From contig JAFTPT010000048.1 in the NCBI GenBank assembly GCA_017463155.1, forward strand, positions 1-61,135: a DNA stretch of 61,135 nt, given 5' to 3'. The translations under genes and the position numbers were made by a program. Of this stretch, positions 19,673-28,600 are shown piece after piece (the first letter of the stretch is position 1; every line of letters begins with the position of its first letter). Source of the DNA: Blautia sp. (GTDB lineage Bacteria; Bacillota; Clostridia; Lachnospirales; Lachnospiraceae). The notes under the pieces are model-generated. The model did not search any database. It was not told the DNA's origin and saw only the letters and a program-made list of their open reading frames with translations.

Positions 19673-20584
19673 ATGTCAAAGTACCTGGTCAAGAGAATTC
19701 TCCTGGCGATCCTGAGTGTTTTCATCATCTGCCTGATCACCTTCTTCGCGATGAACGCGGTCCCGGGCGGACCGTTCAACTCCGAGAAGGCCACGTCCGA
19801 GGCCGTCAGGGCCGTCCTGATGGAACGCTTCAACCTGGACAAGCCCGTATGGCAGCAGTTCCTTATATATATGAGGAATCTCCTGCACGGTGATTTCGGG
19901 ATCTCCCTGAAGACCGGCCGTGATATCAGCTCCACGCTCTGGAGCTGCTTCAAGGTCTCCGCCTTCATCGGCGGCATCGCAGCCTTTTTCGCCGTGATCA
20001 TCGGCGTCATCCTGGGCGCGATCGCGGCACTGTTCCGCAACAAATGGCCGGACCGTGTGATCATCTTCTTCACGACCCTGTTTACGGCCATGCCGTCCTT
20101 CGTTTTCGCGACTCTTCTGCTGCTGGTATTCTGCATCCAGCTGAGAGTCCTGCCGGTCTGGAACCCGTCCGATCCGAACTACACGCTTCCGGTCATTGCC
20201 CTGGCTGCCTACCCGACAGCCTACGTGACCAGGCTTACCAAGACCAGTATGCTGGATTCCCTGGGGCAGGATTATATCCGGACCGCCAGGTCCAAGGGTG
20301 TTTCTACCATCAAGGTGATCTTCAAGCACGCCCTCAGGAACGCTCTTATCCCGGTCATCACCTATGTCGGCCCGATGCTTGCCTACATTCTGACCGGATC
20401 GCTGGTCGTCGAGAACATTTTCAGTATCGGCGGACTGGGCAAACAGTTCGTACAATCCATCACCAACCGGGATTACCCCCTGATCATGGCCACCACCATT
20501 TTCCTGGCCATCATCATGGTGCTGATGAACCTTCTCAGCGATATCCTTTACAAAGTAGTTGATCCGCGGATCAAACTTGACTAA
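19673..20584 (+). CDS. oppB: Oligopeptide ABC transporter permease OppB
   Basis: A 303-residue inner-membrane permease of the dipeptide/oligopeptide family. It shows the typical start (YLVKRILLAILSVFIICLITF), about six membrane segments and the EAA-loop region (DYIRTARSKGVSTIKVIFKHALRNALIPV) that contacts the ATPases. It ends with the family signature VDPRIK. It is the first gene of the opp operon; oppC starts 11 bp after its stop. Length and order match the canonical oppBCDF layout. Confidence 0.95.
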   Translation: MSKYLVKRILLAILSVFIICLITFFAMNAVPGGPFNSEKATSEAVRAVLMERFNLDKPVWQQFLIYMRNLLHGDFGISLKTGRDISSTLWSCFKVSAFIGGIAAFFAVIIGVILGAIAALFRNKWPDRVIIFFTTLFTAMPSFVFATLLLLVFCIQLRVLPVWNPSDPNYTLPVIALAAYPTAYVTRLTKTSMLDSLGQDYIRTARSKGVSTIKVIFKHALRNALIPVITYVGPMLAYILTGSLVVENIFSIGGLGKQFVQSITNRDYPLIMATTIFLAIIMVLMNLLSDILYKVVDPRIKLD

Positions 20585-20595
20585 GGAGGACTCCC

Positions 20596-21657
20596 ATGGA
20601 AATACCTAAAAAGAACGCTCTCAGCCTTCAGATCGACGTAAGCAAGTTCGAGAAGGCCACCGATGAAGAAAAAAGACAGCAGGATGTCATGAGCGAGTCC
20701 ACGACATTCTTCCGCGACGGCATGCGCAAGCTGATGAAGAACCCGCTGGCTGTCGGATCGCTGATCGTCCTTATCCTGGTCATCCTGACCATCATTATCG
20801 CACCGGTCGTCGTTCCCTACAGCTACTCGGACATCATCAAGGTCAACGGCCGCAGGGACAAGACCGCCAAGAACCTGTCTGCTTTTGAATATTCCAAAAA
20901 TGAACAGAAATACATGGATAAGACCGGCGAGAAGCTTTTCCCGCACATCATGGGAACGGATTCCCAGTGCCGTGACTACTTTATCCGTGTGGTGGAGGGC
21001 ACCAAGATCTCCCTGGTGGTAGGCCTGTTCGCCTCCATCCTCGTGCTGATCATCGGCGTCATATACGGCTCCATATCCGGCTATCTGGGCGGCAGGGTCG
21101 ACCTGGTCATGATGAGGATCGTCGACATTATATACTCCCTGCCGGATATGCTGATCATCATCCTGCTTTCCGTGGTGCTGAACGAGACGATGGCCGGTTC
21201 CCAGAACCCCATCATCCAGACCCTCGGTACCAACATGGTCTCGATCTTCGTCGTGTTCGGACTTCTGTACTGGGTCGGCATGGCCCGTCTGGTCCGCGGC
21301 GAGATCCTCAAGATCAAGAACAACGAATACATCCTCGCCGCCAAGGCCGTCGGGGCCGGCTCCGGCAGGATCATCCGTACCCATATCATTCCGAACTGTA
21401 TCAGCGTCATCATCATCACCACGGCGCTGCAGATCCCTTCCGCGATCTTTACCGAGAGCTTCCTTTCCTTCGTCGGAATGGGCGTCAAGGCTCCCATGCC
21501 TTCCCTCGGTTCCCTGGCCAACGCGGCCCGCGAAGGTCTGCAGAGCTATCCCATGCAGCTGGTTTTTCCTGCTGTCACGATCGTCCTGATCGTCCTGGCC
21601 TTCAACCTGCTCGGTGACGGGCTCCGCGACGCATTCGATCCGAAACTCAGGAGGTAA
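20596..21657 (+). CDS. oppC: Oligopeptide ABC transporter permease OppC
   Basis: A 353-residue second permease. The N-terminal cytoplasmic stretch (~50 residues) is followed by a membrane segment (VGSLIVLILVILTIIIAPVV), a periplasmic region with MGTDSQCRDYF and the permease domain. The EAA loop EYILAAKAVGAGSGRIIRTHI is clear, as is the end GDGLRDAFDPKLR typical of OppC. It is followed after 6 bp by oppD. It forms a heterodimer with OppB. Confidence 0.95.
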   Translation: MEIPKKNALSLQIDVSKFEKATDEEKRQQDVMSESTTFFRDGMRKLMKNPLAVGSLIVLILVILTIIIAPVVVPYSYSDIIKVNGRRDKTAKNLSAFEYSKNEQKYMDKTGEKLFPHIMGTDSQCRDYFIRVVEGTKISLVVGLFASILVLIIGVIYGSISGYLGGRVDLVMMRIVDIIYSLPDMLIIILLSVVLNETMAGSQNPIIQTLGTNMVSIFVVFGLLYWVGMARLVRGEILKIKNNEYILAAKAVGAGSGRIIRTHIIPNCISVIIITTALQIPSAIFTESFLSFVGMGVKAPMPSLGSLANAAREGLQSYPMQLVFPAVTIVLIVLAFNLLGDGLRDAFDPKLRR

Positions 21658-21663
21658 GCAAAG

Positions 21664-22692
21664 ATGGCAGATACAAACAACAATCAGAAAAAACCGCCGC
21701 TTCTGCAGGTCATCGACCTGCACACCTCCTTCACCACCGACAAAGGCGAGGTGCAGGCAGTCAACGGCGTCAGCTTTACACTGGAGGAGGGCAAGACCCT
21801 CGGCATCGTGGGAGAATCCGGTTCCGGCAAATCCGTCACCGCCTACTCCATCATGCAGATCCTGGAACAGAACGGCCATATCACCCAGGGCCAGATCCTT
21901 TTCCAGGGCGAAGACATCACCAAATATACCGTCAAACAGATGAACGTGTTCCGCGGGCAGAAATGCGCGATGATCTTTCAGGATCCCATGACATCCCTGA
22001 ACCCGGTCTACACCGTGGGCAACCAGATCGAGGAAGCGATCCTGATCCACTCCGACAAATCCAGGGCCGAAGCACACGCGGCGGCGCTTGAGATGCTGGA
22101 GCTGGTCGGCATCAACGATGCGGAGCGACGTATCAAACAGTATCCCCACGAGCTTTCCGGCGGCATGCGGCAGCGTGTCATGATCGCCATGGCCCTGGCA
22201 TCGGAGCCCTGGATCCTGATCGCCGACGAGCCGACCACCGCCCTGGACGTGACCATCCAGGCCCAGATCCTGGAGCTCATGCAGGATCTGCAGAAAAAGC
22301 TCGACATGGCCATCATCATCGTGACCCACGACCTGGGCGTGATCGCCCAGATGGCGGACGAGATCGTCGTCATGTACGGCGGCCGGATCTGCGAGCGCGG
22401 GACAGCGGACGATATCTTCTACCGTCCTTCCCACGAATACACCAAGGGACTGCTCCGCTCGATCCCCAACGTCAACAATATGAAGGAAAGGCTGATCCCC
22501 ATCTCGGGCACGCCGATCAACCTTCTCAACATGCCGAAAGGCTGTGCTTTCTGTCCCCGGTGCGACAATGCGATGAAGATCTGTCTGGAACAGGTTCCGC
22601 CGGAACTGAAGATGCCGGATGGACATTTCGCCTCCTGCTGGATGAATGTGAAGGATCACAACTATGTAGAGGAGGACACTGCAAATGAGTAA
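21664..22692 (+). CDS. oppD: Oligopeptide ABC transporter ATPase OppD
   Basis: A 342-residue cytoplasmic ATPase that powers peptide uptake. Walker A is GESGSGKS, the ABC signature LSGGMRQR, Walker [13 protein letters not shown] and the H-loop VTHDL. The C-terminal oligopeptide-transporter extension with Cys residues ([14 protein letters not shown]) is present and in relatives binds an Fe-S cluster or stabilises the dimer. Its end overlaps the oppF start by 8 bp, indicating translational coupling. Confidence 0.95.
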   Translation: MADTNNNQKKPPLLQVIDLHTSFTTDKGEVQAVNGVSFTLEEGKTLGIVGESGSGKSVTAYSIMQILEQNGHITQGQILFQGEDITKYTVKQMNVFRGQKCAMIFQDPMTSLNPVYTVGNQIEEAILIHSDKSRAEAHAAALEMLELVGINDAERRIKQYPHELSGGMRQRVMIAMALASEPWILIADEPTTALDVTIQAQILELMQDLQKKLDMAIIIVTHDLGVIAQMADEIVVMYGGRICERGTADDIFYRPSHEYTKGLLRSIPNVNNMKERLIPISGTPINLLNMPKGCAFCPRCDNAMKICLEQVPPELKMPDGHFASCWMNVKDHNYVEEDTANE

Positions 22693-23662
22693 TACCACCC
22701 AAAACGAAAAGTATCTGGTGGAGGTACGCGATCTGCAGGAGCACTTCCCCATCAAGACGGGCTTCTTTAAGAAAAAGCTCTTAAAGGCTGTGGACGGCGT
22801 CAATTTTGCCATCAAGCCCGGCGAGACGCTGGGTCTTGTGGGTGAATCCGGCTGCGGCAAGACTACGGTCGGCCGTACGCTGCTGCACCTGTACAAGCCT
22901 ACCGGCGGCCAGATCTTCTTTGACGGCAACGAGGTCACCGAAAAGAACATTTACAACTACCGCAAGGAAATGCAGATGGTCTTCCAGGATCCGTATTCCT
23001 CGCTCGATCCCCGTATGACCGTCGAGGACATCATCGGCGAGCCGCTGGATGTCCACAAGCTGTATTCCTCCAAAGCGGAGCGACGCGACAAGATCCTCGA
23101 GCTGATGGGTCTTGTCGGCCTGAACGCCGAGCACGCCACCCGCTATGTCCACGAATTTTCAGGCGGCCAGCGCCAGAGGATCGGCATTGCCCGTGCCCTG
23201 GCGGTCAATCCCCGCTTTATCGTCTGTGATGAGCCTGTCTCCGCACTGGATGTTTCCATCCAGGCCCAGGTCATCAACATGTTCGAAGAACTCCAGGAAA
23301 AGCTTGGAGTCGCGTACCTTTTTATCGCGCACGATCTTCTGGTGGTACACCATATCTCCGACCGCATCGCGGTCATGTACCTGGGAAGGATCGTGGAGAC
23401 GGCGGATGCGGATGAGCTGAACGACAATCCCATCCACCCGTACACGCTTTCGCTGCTTTCGGCTGTGCCGGTCCCGGATCCCAATACGGCCAGGACACAG
23501 CAGCGCATCATTCTCGAAGGCGACGTACCCAGTCCGCTTTCCATGCCGTCAGGCTGTGCGTTCCGAACCCGCTGCCGTTATGCAACCGAGCAGTGCGCGA
23601 AGGAATGCCCGTCCCTGACCGACAGGGGAAACGGTCACCTGGTTGCGTGCTGGAATAAATAA
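22685..23662 (+). CDS. oppF: Oligopeptide ABC transporter ATPase OppF
   Basis: A 325-residue partner ATPase of OppD. It has Walker A GESGCGKT, the signature FSGGQRQR, Walker [13 protein letters not shown] and the H-loop [14 protein letters not shown], plus the C-terminal [14 protein letters not shown] extension. It overlaps oppD by 8 bp. The binding-protein gene starts 43 bp downstream with its own AGGAGG site. Confidence 0.95.
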   Translation: MSNTTQNEKYLVEVRDLQEHFPIKTGFFKKKLLKAVDGVNFAIKPGETLGLVGESGCGKTTVGRTLLHLYKPTGGQIFFDGNEVTEKNIYNYRKEMQMVFQDPYSSLDPRMTVEDIIGEPLDVHKLYSSKAERRDKILELMGLVGLNAEHATRYVHEFSGGQRQRIGIARALAVNPRFIVCDEPVSALDVSIQAQVINMFEELQEKLGVAYLFIAHDLLVVHHISDRIAVMYLGRIVETADADELNDNPIHPYTLSLLSAVPVPDPNTARTQQRIILEGDVPSPLSMPSGCAFRTRCRYATEQCAKECPSLTDRGNGHLVACWNK

Positions 23663-23705
23663 TACCCTGGGGGAAACCCTGCAACATCAACAAGGAGGAA
23701 GAACT

Positions 23706-26700
23706 ATGAAAAAAAAGGTTTTGGCTCTTTTTCTTGCATCTGCAATGGCAGTGAGCATGCTGTCCGCCTGCGGTTCAAGCAAAGAAGCTGAAAAGAAGAC
23801 CGAGGAAGCCAAGGAAGCCGTCGAAGAAAAGGCTGAGGAAGCCGCCGACAAGGCCGAAGAGGCTGCTGAGGAAGTCAAGGAAGAAGCCACCGACGCTGCT
23901 GAGGAAGTCAAAGAAGAGGCGACTGACGCTGCCGAGGAAGTCAAAGAAGAAGCTGAAGAGGCCGTTGAAGGTGCTGAGGAGGCCGTCGAAGAGGCTGCCG
24001 ACGAAGCCACCGAAGCTGCTGAAGAAGTTGCTGACGCTGCCGAAGAGACTGCTGAGGAAGTCGCTGACGCCGCTGAAGAAGTAAAAGAAGAAGCTGCTGA
24101 GGCTGTCGGCGAAGCTGCCGACGCTGCCGAGGAAGCTGTTGAAGGTGCTGAGGAAGCCGTAGAAGAGGCTGCTGACGAAGCTACCGATGCCGCTGAAGAA
24201 GCCGTTGAGGGTGCTGAGGAAGCCGTAGAAGAAGCTGCTGACGAAGCTACCGATGCCGCTGAGGAAGTAGCTGACGAGGCCGCTGAGGCTGTCGAGGGCG
24301 CTGAGGAAGCTGTCGAAGAGGCTGCTGAAGAAGCTACCGATGCTGCTGAAGAAGTAGCTGAAGACGCCGCTGACGCCGCTGAGGAAGTCAAGGAAGACGC
24401 TGAAGAAGCTGTCGAAGAAGTAGCTGACGAGGCTGCTGACGCTGCTGAGGAAGTCAAAGAAGACGCCGCTGAGGCTGTCGAAGGTGCTGAGGAAGCTGTC
24501 GAAGAGGCTGCTGAAGAAGCTACCGATGCTGCTGAAGAAGTAGCTGAAGAAGCCGCTGACGCCGCTGAGGAAGTCAAGGAAGACGCTGAAGAAGCTGTCG
24601 AAGAAGTAGCTGACGAGGCTGCTGACGCTGCTGAGGAAGTCAAAGAAGACGCCGCTGAGGCTGTCGAAGAAGCCGCTGACGCCGCTGAGGAAGTCAAGGA
24701 AGACGCTGAGGAAGCCGTTGAAGAAGCTGCCGACGACGCCGCTGACGCTGCTGAGGAAGTCAAAGAAGACGCCGAGGAAGCTGTAGAAGAGGCTGCTGAC
24801 GCTGCCGAGGAAGCTGTTGAAGGTGCCGAGGAAGCCGTTGAAGAAGCTGCTGACGAGGCTGCTGACGCTGCTGAGGAAGTCAAGGAAGACGCCGAGGAAG
24901 CTGTCGAAGAAGCTGCTGACGCTGCTGAGGAAGTCAAAGAAGACGCTGAGGAAGCTGTCGAAGAAGCTGCTGACGAGGCCGCTGACGCTGCTGAGGAAGT
25001 CAAAGAAGACGCTGAGGAAGCTGTCGAAGAAGCTGCCGACGAGGCCGCTGACAAGGCTGAAGAAGCTGCTGACGAAGCCGCTGACAAGGCTGAAGAAGTT
25101 GCCGAAGACGCCGCTGACGCTGTCGAAGAAGCCAAGGACACTGTCGAGGGTGCTGTCGAAGAAGCCAAGGACGCGGTCGAAGGCGCTGTCGAGGAAGTCA
25201 AGGACGCCGCTGAAGAAGTTCAGGAAGAGGCTGCTGAGGCTGTCGGCGCTGCTGCTGACAAGGCCGAAGAGGCTGTTGGTGCTGTCGCTGCTGCCGGTAC
25301 CGCCGCTGCAGGCGCTGCTGTCGCTGCTGTAGGCGATGCTGCCGCTGCTGTCAAGGAAGACGCCGAAGAAGCTGCCGAAGGCATCAAAGAAGAGGCTGAG
25401 GACGCTGTTGAAGGCATCAAGGAAGATGTCGCCGAAGCCATCGGTGCTGCTGAGGATAAGGCTGACGAGGCTGAGGAAGCCGTTGAAGAAGCTGTCGACG
25501 AAGCTGCCGAGGAGGTCGAAGAGGCCGCTGACGAGGCTGCTGAAGAAGTCGAAGAAGCCGCCGACGAGGCTGCTGAGGAAGTCGAAGAAGCTGTCGACGA
25601 GGCTGAGGCCGAGGTTGCAGAAGCTGCTGAAGAAGCCGTCGAAGAGAAGGCTGAGGAAGCTGCTGAAGAGACCGAAGAAGCTGCTGAGCCCACCGGTTAT
25701 GCTTCCACCATCTATCCGGCCAACGTTGCTTACAAGGCTGCTTCCTACAACGAAGCTGCTCCGGACTGGACCGAATACACCGACCTGATCGCCCAGATCA
25801 AGGCCGAGACCGATATGGAAAAGCGTGTTGCCCTGATGCACGAAGCTGAGGATATCCTCATGGGCACCGCCGCTGTTATCCCGATCTACTACTACAACGA
25901 TATCTTCCTTCAGAAGGCAGACGTGGAAGGCATCTACTCCAACCTGTTTGGATTCAAGTTCTTCCAGTTCGCTACCACTCCGAGAGACGTTCTGAAGATC
26001 AACCTGGCGAGCGAGCCCGCAAAGGTTGACCCGGCTCTTAACTCCTCCGTCGACGGTGCCTGCCTGGCAGTCAACATGTTTGCCGGCCTGTACACCTACA
26101 ACGAAGAAGGCGCTCTGGAGCCCGACCTCTGCGATCCGGAGAATCCGTTTGAAATGTCCGAGGATGGCCTGGTTTACACCTTCCATCTGCAGGAAGGCCT
26201 GAAGTGGTCCGATGGTACGGACGTAACCGCCAAGGATTTCGAGTATGCCTGGAAGCGTGCCGCAGATCCCAAGACCGCTGCTGACTATGGTTACATGTTT
26301 GACTGCTTCGCTCTTGGCGATGACGGTCTCATCAATGTCGAAGCTACCGACGATCTGACACTGGTTGCTACCCTGAACGCTCCGTGTGCATACTTCCTTG
26401 ATCTCTGCGCATTCCCGGCTTACCTGCCGGTTCCGCAGGCACAGGTCGAGGCTGCTGCCGACTGGGAGACCAACCCGGGTTCCTGGGCTGCAGAGGCAGG
26501 CTTTGTCACCAACGGTGCTTACACCATGGATTCCTGGAAGCATGAAGAGTCCATCGTTCTGAAGAAGAACCCGAACTACCACAAGGCTGAACAGGTCAGC
26601 ATCGAAGAGATCGACCTGATGCTGAGCGCTGACGATACCGCCATCTACGCTGCATATCAGTCCGACGACCTTGATTTTGCTGATACTGTACCGACCAACG

Positions 26701-27410
26701 AGATCCAGAACCTTCTGGACAACCCGGAATTCCACATCATCGACAACCTGGGCACCTACTATGCTGCATTCAACGTAAACAGCCCGATCTTTGAAGGCAA
26801 GACCGTTGACCAGGCCATCGCTATGAGAAAGGCATTCGCAATCCTGATCGACCGTGCTTACATCGTTGAGAACGTAGGCCAGACCGGTCAGAAGGTCGCA
26901 ACCTCCTACATTCCGGCCGGAATGGCTGACGGAAACGGCGGCGTATTCAAGGCCAACACCGACGCTTACACCTTCCCGAACGAAGAGTTCGAAGGCTACT
27001 ATCCGGAGTATCCGGACGGTGTCGAAGATGAAGCGATCGAAGAAGCCATCGCTCTTCTTGAGTATGCAGGCTATGAGTTCGAGGACGGCGTTCTTTCCGA
27101 CGCTACCCCGATCAGCATCAAGTACCTCACCAACGACGGAACCGGCCACATCGCTGTTGCAGAAGCCATGCAGCAGGATTTCGCGGAGATCGGCATCGAC
27201 ATGAGCATCGAGACCCGTGAGTGGAACGTATTCCTGGATGAGAGAAAAGACGGCCAGTTCGACTTCGCTCGTGAAGGCTGGCTTGCAGACTTCAACGACC
27301 CGATCAACATGCTTGAGATGTGGACTCCGCAGTCCGGCAATAACGACTGCCAGTTTGGTAAAGAAGTAGTTGCTGCCACGGAAGAAGCTGAAGAAGAAGC
27401 TGCTGAATAA
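23706..27410 (+). CDS. Peptide-binding lipoprotein with long E/A repeat and apparently circularly permuted SBP domain
   Basis: A 1,234-residue lipoprotein: signal peptide MKKKVLALFLASAMAVSMLS, lipobox LSAC with Cys24. Residues ~27-660 are an E/A/V/D/K repeat. Residues ~661-758 match the usual C-terminal part of family-5 peptide-binding proteins (D-RVALMHEAEDILM, VIPIYYYNDIFL, GFKFFQFA). Residues 759-1219 begin like the mature N-terminus (VLKINLASEPAKVDPALNSS) and run through SDGTDVTAKDFEYAWKR, KKNPNYHK, GTYYAAFN, FAILIDRAYIV, EWNVFLDERKDGQFDFAREGW to SGNNDCQFGK. The protein then ends in an acidic tail. The C-lobe strand thus comes before the N-lobe, a circular permutation. The ATG at 23706 follows AAGGAGGAAGAACT. 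No other oppA is seen in this operon, so this is presumed to be its receptor. Confidence 0.85.
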   Translation: MKKKVLALFLASAMAVSMLSACGSSKEAEKKTEEAKEAVEEKAEEAADKAEEAAEEVKEEATDAAEEVKEEATDAAEEVKEEAEEAVEGAEEAVEEAADEATEAAEEVADAAEETAEEVADAAEEVKEEAAEAVGEAADAAEEAVEGAEEAVEEAADEATDAAEEAVEGAEEAVEEAADEATDAAEEVADEAAEAVEGAEEAVEEAAEEATDAAEEVAEDAADAAEEVKEDAEEAVEEVADEAADAAEEVKEDAAEAVEGAEEAVEEAAEEATDAAEEVAEEAADAAEEVKEDAEEAVEEVADEAADAAEEVKEDAAEAVEEAADAAEEVKEDAEEAVEEAADDAADAAEEVKEDAEEAVEEAADAAEEAVEGAEEAVEEAADEAADAAEEVKEDAEEAVEEAADAAEEVKEDAEEAVEEAADEAADAAEEVKEDAEEAVEEAADEAADKAEEAADEAADKAEEVAEDAADAVEEAKDTVEGAVEEAKDAVEGAVEEVKDAAEEVQEEAAEAVGAAADKAEEAVGAVAAAGTAAAGAAVAAVGDAAAAVKEDAEEAAEGIKEEAEDAVEGIKEDVAEAIGAAEDKADEAEEAVEEAVDEAAEEVEEAADEAAEEVEEAADEAAEEVEEAVDEAEAEVAEAAEEAVEEKAEEAAEETEEAAEPTGYASTIYPANVAYKAASYNEAAPDWTEYTDLIAQIKAETDMEKRVALMHEAEDILMGTAAVIPIYYYNDIFLQKADVEGIYSNLFGFKFFQFATTPRDVLKINLASEPAKVDPALNSSVDGACLAVNMFAGLYTYNEEGALEPDLCDPENPFEMSEDGLVYTFHLQEGLKWSDGTDVTAKDFEYAWKRAADPKTAADYGYMFDCFALGDDGLINVEATDDLTLVATLNAPCAYFLDLCAFPAYLPVPQAQVEAAADWETNPGSWAAEAGFVTNGAYTMDSWKHEESIVLKKNPNYHKAEQVSIEEIDLMLSADDTAIYAAYQSDDLDFADTVPTNEIQNLLDNPEFHIIDNLGTYYAAFNVNSPIFEGKTVDQAIAMRKAFAILIDRAYIVENVGQTGQKVATSYIPAGMADGNGGVFKANTDAYTFPNEEFEGYYPEYPDGVEDEAIEEAIALLEYAGYEFEDGVLSDATPISIKYLTNDGTGHIAVAEAMQQDFAEIGIDMSIETREWNVFLDERKDGQFDFAREGWLADFNDPINMLEMWTPQSGNNDCQFGKEVVAATEEAEEEAAE
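23784..25685 (+). repeat. Hendecad-like E/A-rich repeat within the peptide-binding lipoprotein
   Basis: About 1.9 kb encode alternating 11-residue units such as EEVKEDAEEAV and EEAADEAADAA, often pairing as 22-residue blocks. Eleven-residue Ala/Glu/Lys periodicity is typical of long single alpha-helices, right-handed coiled coils and LEA-type proteins. The DNA is strongly repetitive and has no stops on the antisense strand either, a composition effect. Confidence 0.85.
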
Positions 27411-27451
27411 GCAATAGTTGCAGGTGTTTCAACACAAGGGTAAAAATAATG

Positions 27452-27487
27452 CCGGTCTGTCTGCCATGTGCAGGCAGGCCGGTTTTT
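27452..27487 (+). terminator. opp operon terminator
   Basis: CCGGTCTGTCTGC and GCAGGCAGGCCGG form a long stem around CATGT, followed by TTTTT. It lies 42 bp after the lipoprotein stop. Confidence 0.85.
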
Positions 27488-27609
27488 CTATCCTGCTTTT
27501 ATACGATTCCTCCCATATTTTCTGAAATATGCAGATATGGCTTCTTTTTTTTCAATAAATCTGCTACAATGAAACGGTAGCAGATCATTGATTTTTTCAG
27601 GAGGGTACT

Positions 27610-28383
27610 ATGAAATCGTATTTTGATCTTAAAGGACACGTAGCTATCGTAACCGGATGCTCGACCGGTCTTGGCGTACAGATGGCAAAGGCCCTGGCCA
27701 ACCAGGGATGCGCGATCGTACCCATCGCCCGCCGTATGGAACTCTTGGAATCTGTTGCAAAGGAACTGACCGATGAATTCGGTGTGGAAGCTCTTCCGAT
27801 CCGCTGCGACATCACCGACACCGAAATGGTCAACGAAACCGTCAAAAAAGCCTATGAACACTTTGGCCGGATCGACATCCTGATCAACAACGCCGGCACA
27901 GGTGCCGTGGCTCCTGCCGAGGACATCACGGATGAACAGTTCGGAAACGAACTCAACATCGACCTGTTCGGCTCCTTCAAGATGGCCCGCGCTGTCGCCA
28001 AACAGGCCATGATCCCCGCCAAATACGGACGTATCATCAACATCGCTTCCATGTACGGACTGGTCGGCAACAAGATCGCACCCTGCTCTCCGTACCATGC
28101 AGCAAAGGGCGGCGTCGTCAACATGACCCGCGGACTTGCCGCTGAATGGGGCAAATACGGCATCACCGTCAACTGCATCTGCCCGGGCTATTTCTGGACT
28201 CCTCTGACCAAGGATACGCTGGATACCGACTGGTTCAAGCAGTATGCAGCAGGCGCAATTCCGGTAGAGCGCTACGGCAAAGAAGGCGAGCTCGACAGCA
28301 CTGCCATCTTCCTGGCTGCTCCGACCTCCAGCTACGTCAACGGCGTCATGGTACCTGTCGACGGCGGTTACACCTGCATGTAA
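27610..28383 (+). CDS. Short-chain dehydrogenase/reductase (gluconate 5-dehydrogenase-like)
   Basis: A 257-residue classical SDR. The cofactor motif is TGCSTGLG (~15-22), followed by NNAG (~92-95), catalytic Ser in IASMYG, the YHAAK pair (Tyr and Lys, ~157-161) and a PG motif after the active site. The N-terminus FDLKGHVAIVTG and the end NGVMVPVDGGYTCM fit the gluconate-5-dehydrogenase/KDG-reductase branch. That would interconvert a keto sugar acid and its alcohol with NAD(P). The exact substrate cannot be read from sequence. It is monocistronic, between two terminators. AGGAGG precedes the ATG. Confidence 0.85.
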   Translation: MKSYFDLKGHVAIVTGCSTGLGVQMAKALANQGCAIVPIARRMELLESVAKELTDEFGVEALPIRCDITDTEMVNETVKKAYEHFGRIDILINNAGTGAVAPAEDITDEQFGNELNIDLFGSFKMARAVAKQAMIPAKYGRIINIASMYGLVGNKIAPCSPYHAAKGGVVNMTRGLAAEWGKYGITVNCICPGYFWTPLTKDTLDTDWFKQYAAGAIPVERYGKEGELDSTAIFLAAPTSSYVNGVMVPVDGGYTCM

Positions 28384-28404
28384 GTACGCTTTGTGATAAC
28401 CAAG

Positions 28405-28437
28405 GGGGAGTGCCTCGGCCGGAGGTACTCCCCTTTT
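28405..28437 (+). terminator. Terminator of the SDR gene
   Basis: GGGGAGTGCCTC and GGAGGTACTCCCC form a stem around GGCC, followed by TTTT, 20 bp past the stop. Confidence 0.75.
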
Positions 28438-28600
28438 CAAAGCAACGACCTGTCAAAAAGGATTTCATCCGTCCCTGCCAAAGGAAGTATTATCCATGAG
28501 CGACGGCGACCAACGGCGGCAACACCATCATCTACCGGTCATGGGCAGCTCTGACGCGACAGCCTGAAAAGGAACATACCATCGAAAGGAGCAAAGCAAT

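Noticed and set aside
20581-22950. 789-codon minus-strand frame opposite oppC/oppD
   Set aside because: The opp genes on the plus strand have all family motifs and tight spacing; the antisense frame has no recognisable domain.
23687-27149. Minus-strand frames of 504 and 1,124 codons opposite the peptide-binding lipoprotein
   Set aside because: Ser/Ala- and Phe/Ser/Gly-rich low-complexity translations are mirrors of the GAA/GCT repeat. No start signals; composition artefact.
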